The notes: generated from the sequence alone by a model not told the origin. DNA of 64,000 bases from Bacillus sp. CH30_1T (GCF_008364765.1 NZ_VTUY01000004.1:628596-692595); one strand, 5' to 3'. Counted from the first letter of the stretch, positions 19,885-28,666 are shown. Program-made: numbers and translations.

Positions 19885-20093
19885 AATTTTTCCCTCCCTA
19901 AATTTTTATTCCTGTAATTCAAAAATATACCATATTTATTGAGATTTCTAAATAGAAATTTCATAATTTTCATAATATTTTATCTTCTAGTGGTTTAATA
20001 GATTAAAAATCGAGGTATCAATTTAGAATCTATTAATTGAAAAAAGGCAATCAAGTATAGAAATTCCATTAAATTTTTTCATGTCGAAATTTG

Positions 20094-20131
20094 CTTATCG
20101 TATATTTTCCGCGTTTTGTTGGTGGGACCCC
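20094..20131 (-). repeat. Tn3-type terminal repeat, third family, right end
   Basis: This is the inverted partner of 16265-16302, ending GTGGGACCCC. It lies inside the inner Tn3 module, between the protease operon and the resolvase. Confidence 0.75.
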
Positions 20132-20132
20132 T

Positions 20133-20218
20133 ATAAGGAAATTGTGAGTTACTTCTACCAAGGAGTAAATATTGTAACAACTGATAAGTTAATACAAGAA
20201 TATGCAATAAAAAATTAG
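20133..20218 (+). pseudogene. C-terminal coding fragment, unknown
   Basis: Right after the terminal repeat, a plus-strand frame reads KEIVSYFYQGVNIVTTDKLI and ends with a stop at 20218, followed six bases later by a terminator. The gene upstream of the repeat is gone. Family unknown. Confidence 0.4.
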
Positions 20219-20223
20219 AAATA

Positions 20224-20257
20224 AAAAAGAATCCTCAGTGGGGATTCTTTTTATTTT
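20224..20257 (+). terminator. Rho-independent terminator
   Basis: AAAAGAATCC and its complement GGGATTCTTTT flank a short loop and end in a T-rich run. It closes the truncated plus-strand frame before it. Confidence 0.8.
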
Positions 20258-20515
20258 GCAATGTACATTGTGACAAAGAAACACCTAGCTCACAGTAATT
20301 ACGTTTAATAAGGTGTCATAACGAGAGGAGATATAAATATACGTCATTAAAAATTTGAAAATAAATTTCTTCAAATTTAGACACAACTCCACCTCACTTT
20401 CATAAATTAGAATCTTGAAATTGAATTACGTTACAGATATACAAAATAAGATATGCGTGTCATTTGACACGCTCGCTCCCCTACAATCTGGCCCTTTAAT
20501 TGGATTAAGGCAGGA

Positions 20516-21094
20516 CTACTTTTTCCTTTCGGACAGCTTTCTATATAATGAAGCCCTAGACACATTTGTAATTTCACAAATTTGATTTACTGTCATACCA
20601 CCTTCTTGATATAACTTTACTGCATAATTCATTCCTGCGTGATTTTTATGATATTTCTTTAATCGGCCTTTAAACTTTCCTTCCCTCTTGGCCAGCTCAA
20701 TCCCTTCACGCTGACGCATACGAATAAGATCTCGTTCTAATTGGTTAACACCAGCCATTACAGTAATTAAGAATTGGCTGTATGGATTATCTTCTGATAA
20801 ATCTAGCCATGTATCCTTGATTGATTTTAAGCTTGCTTTTTTACTTCGTATTAAATCAATCAATTCAAATAAATCTTGTGTACTACGAGTGATTCGAGTT
20901 AAATCTGTGACATAAATGATGTCACCCTCCTGTAAACCCTCTAACATTTTTTGAAGTTGTTCGCGCTCCTTTGTGGCACCAGAAACTTTTTCTTCGAAAA
21001 TAATGTCCATTCTAATTTCTCTTAATTGCTCAAGTTGCCTTGAAGGGTTTTGACCAGCAGAACTTACTCGTACATAACCAATTTTTCTCAACAT
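20516..21094 (-). CDS. tnpR: Serine resolvase of the inner Tn3 module
   Basis: The 192-residue serine recombinase has the catalytic serine in YVRVSSAGQ, VTDLTRITRSTQDLFEL, the QLERDLIRMRQREGI helix and a C-terminal helix-turn-helix (MTVNQICEITNVSRASLYRK). It is divergent from the tnpA at 21239, with the res-like region between them. It is clearly different from the resolvase at 13697-14269, so the two modules carry their own resolution systems. Confidence 0.92.
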   Translation of the reverse strand: MLRKIGYVRVSSAGQNPSRQLEQLREIRMDIIFEEKVSGATKEREQLQKMLEGLQEGDIIYVTDLTRITRSTQDLFELIDLIRSKKASLKSIKDTWLDLSEDNPYSQFLITVMAGVNQLERDLIRMRQREGIELAKREGKFKGRLKKYHKNHAGMNYAVKLYQEGGMTVNQICEITNVSRASLYRKLSERKK

Positions 21095-21238
21095 ATCACC
21101 TCATCTTTGAGACAAGTCTTATGGGACGCTCTTAACACTAATTCTATTAGTCTTCCAAACTTGTATCAATAGGGTACACTCTATTGATATATAATAATAC
21201 TAATAAACTGAATAGTTAAAGAAATGAGATGATACAAT
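21095..21238. promoter_or_regulatory. Likely res site and divergent promoters of tnpR/tnpA
   Basis: The 144-bp divergent spacer contains the dyad TATCAATAG...CTATTGATA at 21164-21189, a plausible resolvase crossover site, followed by an A/T-rich tail carrying the tnpA promoter. Confidence 0.65.
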
Positions 21239-24202
21239 TTGAAAATTGCAAGAGGAAGAGAATTACTTACAACGGATCAAAGGAATCTTCTTATGGAGAT
21301 TCCGGAAGATGATTTAATTGAAGGAACCTACTATACATTTTCTAATCAAGACTTGGCAGTTATTAATAAGAGACGCAGGGAAGAAAATAGATTAGGATTC
21401 GCAGTGCAATTGGCTGTTCTTCGATATCCAGGCTGGTCATATACACATATTAAAAACCTGCCTGATTCGGTTATGCGATACATAGCAAATCAAATCAATG
21501 CCGATCCTTCTTCACTTAGTCTTTATCCTCAAAGAGAAAATACGCTGTGGGATCACTTGAAAGAGATTCGGAACGAATATGATTTTATAACATTCACTCT
21601 AAAAGAATATCGAATGACATTTAAACACCTTTATCAATTAGCATTGGAAAATGGAGATGCTATTCATATACTACACGAGAGCATAGATTTTTTGAGAAAG
21701 AATAGAGTTATACTGCCTGCTATTACAACACTTGAAAGAATGGTATGGGAAGCTAGGGCAATGGCAGAAAAGAAGATATTTAATACCGTCAGTCAATCTT
21801 TAACTAATGACCAAAAGGAAAAGCTTGAAGAAATCATTACCTCTCAGCATAGATCTGAAACTAATAAGACAATATTGGGTTGGTTAAAGGAGTCACCAGG
21901 TCATCCTTCTCCTGAGACATTTTTAAAAGTAATAGAAAGACTTGAATATATTCGGGGAATGGAACTAGGAAGCGTTAAAGTTAATCATTTACACCGGAAT
22001 CGCTTTTTACAGTTTTCTCGACTAGGTTCAAGATATGAACCTTATGCTTTTCGTGACTTCCAAGAAAACAAACGTTATACAATTCTAACCGTATATTTAT
22101 TGCAACTTACTGAGGAGTTAACAGATAAGGCGTTTGAAATTCATGATAGACAAATACTTAGCCTGCTATCAAAAGGACGAAAAGCTCAAGAAGAAATTCA
22201 GAAAAGGAATGGTAAGAAAGTCAATGAAAAAGTAATTCACTTTTCTAACATAGGCCAAGCATTAATAAAAGCGAAAACGGAAGGGTTAGATGTCTTTGAG
22301 GTTTTAGAGTCCATTATTGAATGGAATTCCTTTGTCACATCAGTAGAAGAAGCCCAAGAACTAGCCAGACCTGTTGATTACGATTATCTGGATTTACTTC
22401 AAAAGCGTTTTTATTCCCTTAGAAAGTATACACCGACCCTATTGAAAGTTCTGGATTTTCATTCAACAAAGTCAAACGAACCACTTTTGCAGGCGGTTGA
22501 GATTATACGTGGAATGAACGATTCCGGAAAGCGAAAAGTCCCTATAGAAGCTCCTGTAGATTTTGTTTCAAATCGTTGGAAAAAGCATTTATATGAAGAA
22601 GACGGTACAATCAATCGACACTATTATGAAATGGCTGTTTTAACGGAATTAAGAGAGCACGTTCGAGCCGGTGATGTGTCTATCTCAGGCAGTAGGCAAT
22701 ATAGAGATTTTGAGGAATATTTGTTTTCACAAGATACGTGGAACCAAGACAAAGATCATACACGATTATCAGTTAGCTTATCGTTCGAAGACTACATTCA
22801 AGAAAGGACCAATAGCCTTAATGAGAGAATAAAATGGTTATCTAACAATTGGAATAAACTAGAGGGAGTTTCGCTCGAGAAAGGAAAGCTTTCAATTGCA
22901 CGGTTGGAGAAGGACATTCCAGAGGAAGCCAAAAAATTTAGTGCTAGCCTTTATCAGATGCTTCCTAGGATAAAATTAACCGATTTACTCATGGATGTTG
23001 CTCATATAACTGGATTTCATGAGCAATTTACTCACGCCTCAAATAACCGTAAACCAGATAAAGAAGAAACAGTAATCATCATGGCAGCCCTATTAGGAAT
23101 GGGATTGAATATTGGGTTAAGTAAGATGGCTGAAGCAACGCCTGATCTTACATATAAACAACTTGCCAATGTATCTCAATGGAGAATGCATGAAGATGCC
23201 ATGAGCAAAGCGCAAGCTGTATTAGTAAATTTTCACCACAAGTTAGACTTATCTTCCTATTGGGGTGACGGTACAACTTCTTCGTCAGATGGAATGAGAA
23301 TGCAGGTAGGCGTTTCATCTTTACACTCAGACGCAAATCCGCATTACGGAACCGGAAAAGGTACAACAATCTACCGATTTACCAGCGACCAGTTCTCATC
23401 GTATTATACAAAAATTATTCATACTAATTCAAGAGACGCTATTCATGTCCTAGATGGATTATTGCATCACGAGACAGACTTAAATATAGAAGAGCATTTC
23501 ACAGACACAGCTGGCTATACAGATCAAATTTTTGGATTAACTCACCTTTTAGGCTTTAAGTTTGCGCCAAGAATAAGAGATTTGTCAGATTCAAAGCTGT
23601 TTACATTAAAAAAGGCAAGCGAGTATCCAAAATTAGAGTCTATTTTACGTGGCCAAATCAATACAAAAATTATTAAAGATAATTATGATGATGTCTTACG
23701 ATTAGCTCATTCAATAAGAGAAGGAACTGTCTCGGCATCACTTCTTATGGGGAAGCTTGGCTCCTACTCTAGACAAAACAGTTTAGCTACAGCTTTACGT
23801 GAAATGGGAAGAATTGAAAAAACTATTTTTATTCTTAATTACCTTACTAGTGAATCTTTAAGAAGAAAAATTCAAAAAGGCTTAAACAAAGGAGAGGCCA
23901 TGAATGGTCTCGCAAGAGCTATTTTCTTTGGGAAACAAGGGGAACTTCGGGAACGAACGATACAGCATCAACTACAAAGGGCCAGTGCTTTAAACATAAT
24001 TATCAATGCCATTAGTGTTTGGAATACTCTACATCTTACAAAAGCAGTGGAATACCAAAAGGGTTTAGGGGGTTTTAAAGAAGACTTGTTGCACCATATG
24101 TCTCCTTTAGGCTGGGAGCATATTAATTTACTGGGGGAATACCATTTTAGTCCGGAGAAAATGGTTTCATTAGATTCTTTAAGACCATTAAAACTTTCTT
24201 AA
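21239..24202 (+). CDS. tnpA: Tn3-family transposase, full length
   Basis: The 987-residue TnpA starts with TTG after a weak GAGATG site. The N-terminus (ARGRELLTTDQRNLLMEIPE) is the family DNA-binding region. The DDE residues lie in SSSDGMRMQVG, TDTAGYTDQIFGL and REMGRIEKTIF. No break is seen. It is close in sequence to the frameshifted TnpA at 10728-13684 across the whole length, yet the ends of the two modules differ. The stop is 36 bases before the right terminal repeat. Confidence 0.95.
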   Translation: MKIARGRELLTTDQRNLLMEIPEDDLIEGTYYTFSNQDLAVINKRRREENRLGFAVQLAVLRYPGWSYTHIKNLPDSVMRYIANQINADPSSLSLYPQRENTLWDHLKEIRNEYDFITFTLKEYRMTFKHLYQLALENGDAIHILHESIDFLRKNRVILPAITTLERMVWEARAMAEKKIFNTVSQSLTNDQKEKLEEIITSQHRSETNKTILGWLKESPGHPSPETFLKVIERLEYIRGMELGSVKVNHLHRNRFLQFSRLGSRYEPYAFRDFQENKRYTILTVYLLQLTEELTDKAFEIHDRQILSLLSKGRKAQEEIQKRNGKKVNEKVIHFSNIGQALIKAKTEGLDVFEVLESIIEWNSFVTSVEEAQELARPVDYDYLDLLQKRFYSLRKYTPTLLKVLDFHSTKSNEPLLQAVEIIRGMNDSGKRKVPIEAPVDFVSNRWKKHLYEEDGTINRHYYEMAVLTELREHVRAGDVSISGSRQYRDFEEYLFSQDTWNQDKDHTRLSVSLSFEDYIQERTNSLNERIKWLSNNWNKLEGVSLEKGKLSIARLEKDIPEEAKKFSASLYQMLPRIKLTDLLMDVAHITGFHEQFTHASNNRKPDKEETVIIMAALLGMGLNIGLSKMAEATPDLTYKQLANVSQWRMHEDAMSKAQAVLVNFHHKLDLSSYWGDGTTSSSDGMRMQVGVSSLHSDANPHYGTGKGTTIYRFTSDQFSSYYTKIIHTNSRDAIHVLDGLLHHETDLNIEEHFTDTAGYTDQIFGLTHLLGFKFAPRIRDLSDSKLFTLKKASEYPKLESILRGQINTKIIKDNYDDVLRLAHSIREGTVSASLLMGKLGSYSRQNSLATALREMGRIEKTIFILNYLTSESLRRKIQKGLNKGEAMNGLARAIFFGKQGELRERTIQHQLQRASALNIIINAISVWNTLHLTKAVEYQKGLGGFKEDLLHHMSPLGWEHINLLGEYHFSPEKMVSLDSLRPLKLS

Positions 24203-24215
24203 CGTTGTTAAAAAC

Positions 24216-24234
24216 GGGGTAATCGTCAGGAAAA
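24216..24234 (+). repeat. Extra partial Tn3 end behind tnpA
   Basis: GGGGTAATCGTCAGGAAAA nearly repeats the outer half of the left end at 18061, in the same orientation. With the right end at 24239-24276 it forms an imperfect palindrome. Confidence 0.65.
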
Positions 24235-24238
24235 TTTG

Positions 24239-24276
24239 CTTAACGTTGTAAATCCGCATTATCCTGACGCTACCCC
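24239..24276 (-). repeat. Terminal inverted repeat of the inner Tn3 module, right end
   Basis: CTTAACGTTGTAAATCCGCA... to TACCCC; it is the inverted copy of 18061-18098 with one mismatch. Confidence 0.88.
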
Positions 24277-24308
24277 TATTATATCTTTTATACAAAGGGG
24301 GATTGTTT

Positions 24309-24824
24309 TTGGAGTTGTTTATCAGAGCAATGCTAATTAGTATCTTATTGGTCAGTTCCATTTCTAAGTTTGTATCAATAAAATCCTTTAAAAAAACGGT
24401 ATTCCAATTGTTTCCAAATAGAATTAATTCAGTAGTTTCAATTTTAGTTCCCTCTATTGAAATAGCTATAGCTTTATGTCTATTCAGCTCAAAGCTACTG
24501 ATATTTGGGGTATTTGGATTATATGTTCTTTTGACGATTTTTTTAGTAGTGGTAGTTAAAAATAAAGATATAAAAAATATTAAATGTAATTGCTTTGGCA
24601 CTTTAACAGACAGCGTTTTAGGTAACAAGACTTTGGTTCATATATTTTTTTTAGTGTTGTTGAATACTTTCCTATTATTTAGTGAAAATCACGTTGCACT
24701 TATAGGTACTTCAGCTATGTATTTAGTAAGTCTATTTTCTTTATGTATTGGTATAGTATTCATTTATATATTATCAATATCATTATACTCCTATATTAAG
24801 GCATTAAATGATGTTAGACATTAG
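24309..24824 (+). CDS. MauE/DoxX-like redox-associated membrane protein
   Basis: The TTG at 24309, eight bases after AAAGGGGG, is preferred over the TTG at 24303, which is too close. The 171-residue product has four or more membrane helices and the pattern ISKFVSIKSFKKTVFQLFP, then CNCFG, as in MauE-type proteins that supply reducing or oxidising power to exported proteins. It is followed 20 bases later by a thioredoxin-like gene. The gene begins 27 bases after the right end of the inner Tn3 module. The role in disulfide handling is inferred from family and pairing. Confidence 0.75.
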   Translation: MELFIRAMLISILLVSSISKFVSIKSFKKTVFQLFPNRINSVVSILVPSIEIAIALCLFSSKLLIFGVFGLYVLLTIFLVVVVKNKDIKNIKCNCFGTLTDSVLGNKTLVHIFFLVLLNTFLLFSENHVALIGTSAMYLVSLFSLCIGIVFIYILSISLYSYIKALNDVRH

Positions 24825-24844
24825 AAAAATAAGGACGTGAGAAT

Positions 24845-25384
24845 GTGTTTTTAGCAGCATTTGTAATTTTGTGGGTTCTTGTTATCTCCAATACTATAAT
24901 TAATATTTTTTTCTTGAAGAAATTCAAACCAAAACCATTAACTTTGGATTTACAGGACAGAGGCGTTGATATAGGTAAATCATTTTCGAATTTAGATTTA
25001 CATACAATTGAGGGAAAAGAAGTAAATCTAAAAACTAAACAGCATTATAAAGGAACAATACTAGTTTTTCTTTCTGTACAATGTGGAGTCTGCACTACTA
25101 TATACCCAGAAATAAAAAAATTTACTAGCCAGAATAAAAATACTCGAGTTATTACTCTAATCAGAGGTTCTGAGCAAGAAATCGAAGAACTAATCAAAAA
25201 ATATAATATTGACACTCCGACAGTAAGACTTACTGAAACCCTTATGGAAGACTTCCAAATAAGCCTATATCCATTCTCTTATTTTATTTCTAACCAAGGT
25301 AATTTAAATGATGCAATTACCAAGAAAGAAACAAGCATAATTTTTTTTACCAATTTGATATCCTCCTTTAAAATTCTTTCTTAG
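24845..25384 (+). CDS. Membrane-anchored thioredoxin-like protein (MauD/TlpA type)
   Basis: The GTG start follows AAGGACGTGAG. One N-terminal membrane segment precedes a redoxin domain: DIGKSFSNLDLHTIEGKEVN, then ILVFLSVQCGVCTTIYPEIK, which holds a CxxC pair (C-G-V-C), and a late cis-proline position near SLYPFSYF. The fold should face outside the membrane and oxidise or reduce exported proteins. It pairs with the MauE-like gene just upstream. Confidence 0.8.
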   Translation: MFLAAFVILWVLVISNTIINIFFLKKFKPKPLTLDLQDRGVDIGKSFSNLDLHTIEGKEVNLKTKQHYKGTILVFLSVQCGVCTTIYPEIKKFTSQNKNTRVITLIRGSEQEIEELIKKYNIDTPTVRLTETLMEDFQISLYPFSYFISNQGNLNDAITKKETSIIFFTNLISSFKILS

Positions 25385-25441
25385 ATAATTCTTTCGACGA
25401 AAACGGTCTAAAATCCTCCTAAATTTGGTAATAAATCAAAA

Positions 25442-25469
25442 AAATAACAACTCTTAAAAGAGTCGTTAT
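25442..25469. terminator. Hairpin between convergent genes, likely bidirectional terminator
   Basis: AATAACAACTCTT pairs with AAGAGTCGTTATT (one mismatch). It lies between the thioredoxin-like gene and the convergent exported-protein gene. Confidence 0.7.
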
Positions 25470-25487
25470 TAAAATAAGTTTCTTATG

Positions 25488-25976
25488 TTATTTGAAATTG
25501 TTGGCAATTTCAATAATTTCTTCTTTGGTAAATTCAGATGTGTCTTTAATGGAGTATTGATAATTTAGTCCATTAGTTGAGAATGTTAAGGTGTGAAAGT
25601 TGTTTTTATAATAATATCCTTTTATTCCGTCTTTTAATAATACAGTTTCTGAATTTGTCTTTCCCAAAAACTTATTGTTAGTTTGACTTGTGATGATTAA
25701 GTTAAAGCTTTTAGGTGGTGTACTTCGTGTATCAAACCATTTTAGGCTTAATTTGCTGTCACTATCCTTACCTAATTTAATATTTGCATTAAATGGAACT
25801 TTAGGTAGTTTAACGGTCACGTTATTACTTTTTTCAAAATTTCTTATTGAATCTTTCATTGTTTTGTAGCCATCTAATTTCATTTCTTCAACCAGGGACT
25901 GATCTGAAACTTTTGAAGCAAAAACAGGCAGAGGAATATAAAACAATAAGATGCAGGCAAGTATAAACTTCCTCAT
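25488..25976 (-). CDS. Small exported protein, DUF4367-like C-terminus
   Basis: A signal peptide (MRKFILACILLFYIPLPVFA) opens a 162-residue protein that ends with YSIKDTSEFTKEEIIEIANN. This ending follows the pattern of DUF4367-type proteins, where a beta domain is closed by TKEEMIEIA. The exported protein at 48465-48995 ends in the same manner. Function is not known. It is the last cargo gene before the right end of the transposon. Confidence 0.65.
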   Translation of the reverse strand: MRKFILACILLFYIPLPVFASKVSDQSLVEEMKLDGYKTMKDSIRNFEKSNNVTVKLPKVPFNANIKLGKDSDSKLSLKWFDTRSTPPKSFNLIITSQTNNKFLGKTNSETVLLKDGIKGYYYKNNFHTLTFSTNGLNYQYSIKDTSEFTKEEIIEIANNFK

Positions 25977-26220
25977 AAACTCACTCCTTAGATATTTTTT
26001 AATTTCAATATAACTTTAGAGTGTCTAATTCACTTTAATCCATTCACTCTCTTCACCTATTACAAAAAATGGAATTTTATAATAAGTGAAGAAGGTAGTT
26101 TTTTCTGAATTATTTATCTCCTCTTTATGTGTGATTTGTGACAATATATTTTGTGGTTATATCATCTGAAAAATGGCTTTATTAGCGGAGAGATAAATGC
26201 TTTAAACTCCCATAAAATGG

Positions 26221-26259
26221 CTTAACGTGGGTTTTTAGTCAAAATGTTGGTGGTACCCC
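26221..26259 (-). repeat. Right terminal inverted repeat of the 15.6-kb transposon
   Basis: CTTAACGTGGG... to GGTACCCC; it pairs with 10629-10667 and is followed by the GTATA duplication. Confidence 0.9.
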
Positions 26260-26264
26260 GTATA
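26260..26264. repeat. Target site duplication GTATA, right copy
   Basis: Identical to 10624-10628. Confidence 0.85.
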
Positions 26265-26340
26265 ACAAGCGAAGCTATGACACTGCAGGATGGAGTTAAG
26301 GGTTACCGGCAAGTATATTCACAAGGAGGAGATTTTAGAA

Positions 26341-26970
26341 TGAATCCAGTCGTTGGTCTGGATTTCTCAAAAGGAGAAAGCCAAGTTCAAGTATTTTTAG
26401 ATAAAGGAAAGCCGCACCGAAAAAGTTTCAGTTTACCACACACTGTAGAAGGACTTGATTGTCTTGTAGCCTATCTTGAGGAAATAAGAGTTCTTAGAGG
26501 AATTAGACCTCCGATCGTACTAGAATCTACAGGTCACTACCACCTTCCAGTTGTTCAGTACTTAGAGGAGCGTGATATCCTTTTAATTATTATTAATCCC
26601 CTTGTCTCCTATAGAGCCAAAAGTTCAAATCTACCGAAGATAAAAACCGATGTGATTGATGCCTACCACCTATGTGAGCTGTATTATAAGGAGGAGTTAG
26701 AACCTTACAAAAAGCGAGGAATCCAACTCTTAAACCTTCAGAATCTAACTACGCAACATGAAAATATCACCGAACTTCATGTAAAGGCTAAATTACAATT
26801 TCAATCGCTCTTGGACCAAGTTTTTCCGGAGTACATAGGAGTTTTTGGCAGCTTGTATTCAGTGGTGTCATTACTGACGAGGAATATCCTTATTCAGAGG
26901 ATATTTTAAAGGCTGACGAGGAAGAGCTTTCTGGGAAATTAGCATCAACTTTAGTGTTTGGAATTATAAA
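26341..26970 (+). pseudogene. IS110-family transposase, truncated and frameshifted
   Basis: The true start is the ATG at 26341 behind GGAGGAG. The protein starts MNPVVGLDFSKGESQVQVFL (the first D of the DEDD set), has VLESTGHYHLPVVQYLEERD, then INPLVSYRAKSSNLPKIKTD and DVIDAYHLC: the N-terminal RuvC-like domain of IS110 transposases. Near 26875 the frame is lost; TDEEYPYSEDILKADEEELS continues it in another frame and then ends. The C-terminal Tnp20 domain with the catalytic serine is missing. Confidence 0.85.
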
Positions 26971-27655
26971 CAACATCATTAAGATTAGGATAAATTTGAT
27001 TTTTTTCATAAAATACACCTCACTTTAGTTTGCTATATTCTAAGGTGAGTTTTTCCGTTAATGCTGCCCGTTAGTATAAGTACATTTTTTCACAATCTTG
27101 CTATTGAAAGTAGACGTAATTAAAGAACTTTTTAACATCGACTTCTTGCAAACCCATAATTATATAGGTTTTTCAAGCTAACCTGAATCGTTAGTTTAAG
27201 TGAAAATTTTCACAACCTCACCCATCTTTGATTCTAAAATGATAACAGAAATTAAAAATTTATTGCTCAAGTTATTCATAAGTATAAAATAATTTCTAAA
27301 AAGAAAAGGTACCAAGGTAGTTTATACAAGGTACCCTGAAGCAAATCCTCTTATTAATAAACCAATCTTAAAGTTACTTGCTGAACCGTATCGGTATACT
27401 CTGTAATAATGTGTTGTTCCATTAAATGGCCAACAAGAAGAAAGAGCACAATTCTTACTCCAGAATCGCGCACTTTAATTGAACAAAGTAATCTATAAGG
27501 ATTAATTTAAAAACAAACGATTTTCTTCTATGTTGTCATTAGCTCAAACGTATATGAGAAACGCTAAAAATACAAGAAGTTGTAGAAAAACTTACACCTG
27601 TTTTAAAACGATAATCATATTAAATGAACATTTAAAGTCCCTTTTAATACCTATG
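26971..27655. other. 685-bp gap with a hairpin and repeat copies
   Basis: The hairpin at about 27014-27055 (CCTCACTTTAG with CTAAGGTGAG, then TTTTT) looks like a terminator. Partial repeat ends with GCCCGTTAG...AAG occur at 27058-27080 and a related piece near 27190. A full repeat copy is at 27416-27487. The frame at 27530-27790 is not supported as a gene. Confidence 0.5.
27416..27487. repeat. Dispersed intergenic repeat copy
   Basis: TTCCATTAAATGGCC at the left, an inner hairpin-like AGAGCACAATTCTT / AGAATCGCGCAC, and TTTAATTGAACAAAG at the right. Confidence 0.75.
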
Positions 27656-28666
27656 TTATCTTTTTATCATTTGATTTCGATCCTCAACCTGTGGTGGTTT
27701 TTCCATCCAACCATTTTTGATCATAATTATTCCACCTTGTTTTGCAAAATCAAAAATATCTTTTGTAAGGAGTGCCATTTTCGCCGGTAAATCAGTTCGT
27801 AAACTAAAAGCACCGCCAAGTGCATTACTCCCAAGTCCAAATGTGGTTAACAAACTGGTATTATACATCATCAATTTATCAGAGAATGGAGTGACAGTCG
27901 AATTAGTCGCTTTTCCGGCATGAGTAGCCGGTGGTTCAATGTAATCTTGTCGTAAAAATTCACCTAGTGATGTTTCGACTTACTTAGATAGTTCCATTCC
28001 TTTAACAAAATGATTTCGCACCTGTTGATCATGTGCTACTTGTGCAAATCCGATCATAAATTGCATTCCCGTAAGGTTTGTCTCAATCGCATTATGTATA
28101 AGAGAAATCTCAATTGTGTTTAAGGATCTTTCATTACTGAACCAATTTAATCCTGTCATATAATTTTTATCATGTACAAACTCCACTTCTTTTGGCATCG
28201 ATACATAAGGGGAACGAGAAAGAACTCCTGCTTCTAAAAGAACATTGGTCGCTTGGTCATATGCCTCTTGTGCTTCAGTTGTTAATCGTCTAAAAAATTG
28301 TCTTATATCTTGACGGTAAGACATAGTCGAATAGAGCGAGTAAAGAGCAGTTCCTAATTTAGACATCATGTGTAAATACATGACATCATACATATAATCG
28401 AATAACTTGGGAGCCCCTTTATTCACGTCGTTTTCAGTAAACCCAGCTGGAATAACTGCACCTTCCTGCTGAAAAATAGATATCACAAACTCTACACTTT
28501 CAGCAGCTCGTTCATAATAAGACTGCAGAATTTTCCGTGTTTCCTCTTGTTCAACATGTTCAAGAAAGTACTCTAGAAATCTCATGATCATTGTTTTATC
28601 TTGATACGTCATCCACAAGTTTGCTAATTCTGAAGATGTAATTGGTACTCGATTTGAACTACTCAT
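27656..28666 (-). pseudogene. DUF3231 family protein, in-frame stop
   Basis: The frame is 336 codons long, the usual DUF3231 length, with two related helical halves (TSSELANLWMTYQDKTMIMR and KNYMTGLNWFSNERSLNTIE). A TAA at 27980-27982, after VKGMELSK, interrupts it. The remainder (VETSLGEFLRQDYIEPPATH, then MMYNTSLLTTFGLGSNALGG) continues in the same frame. One base change could explain it. DUF3231 proteins are ferritin-like helical proteins common in spore formers, with no proven role. The C-terminal domain could only be made by readthrough or restart. Confidence 0.8.

Larger units (their letters stand above)
18061..24276. mobile_element. Inner Tn3-family module, 6.2 kb
   Basis: The matched 38-bp ends enclose a full-length tnpA, a divergent serine resolvase with a res-like region, a protease operon and a permease fragment. 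It lies wholly inside the 15.6-kb transposon. A terminal repeat of a third family (20094-20131) lies within it while the partner end is outside (16265), so the module is a mosaic. Confidence 0.75.
10629..26259. mobile_element. Tn3-family transposon, 15.6 kb, with nested Tn3-type ends
   Basis: The element is defined by 39-bp terminal inverted repeats (10629-10667 and 26221-26259) that begin GGGG and end ACGTTAAG, as in the Tn3 family, and by a perfect GTATA duplication outside both ends. Its tnpA and tnpR sit at the left end, reading toward it. The interior holds a second Tn3 module with its own ends and a third pair of ends, plus cargo genes for exported and membrane proteins. The tnpA is frameshifted, so movement would need help in trans. 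Confidence 0.85.

Noticed and set aside
16259..20137. Third-family ends as one simple insertion with ATAAG duplication
   Set aside because: The duplication needs an extra base inside each end, and the split integrase gene does not resume on the right flank, so a simple insertion is not supported.
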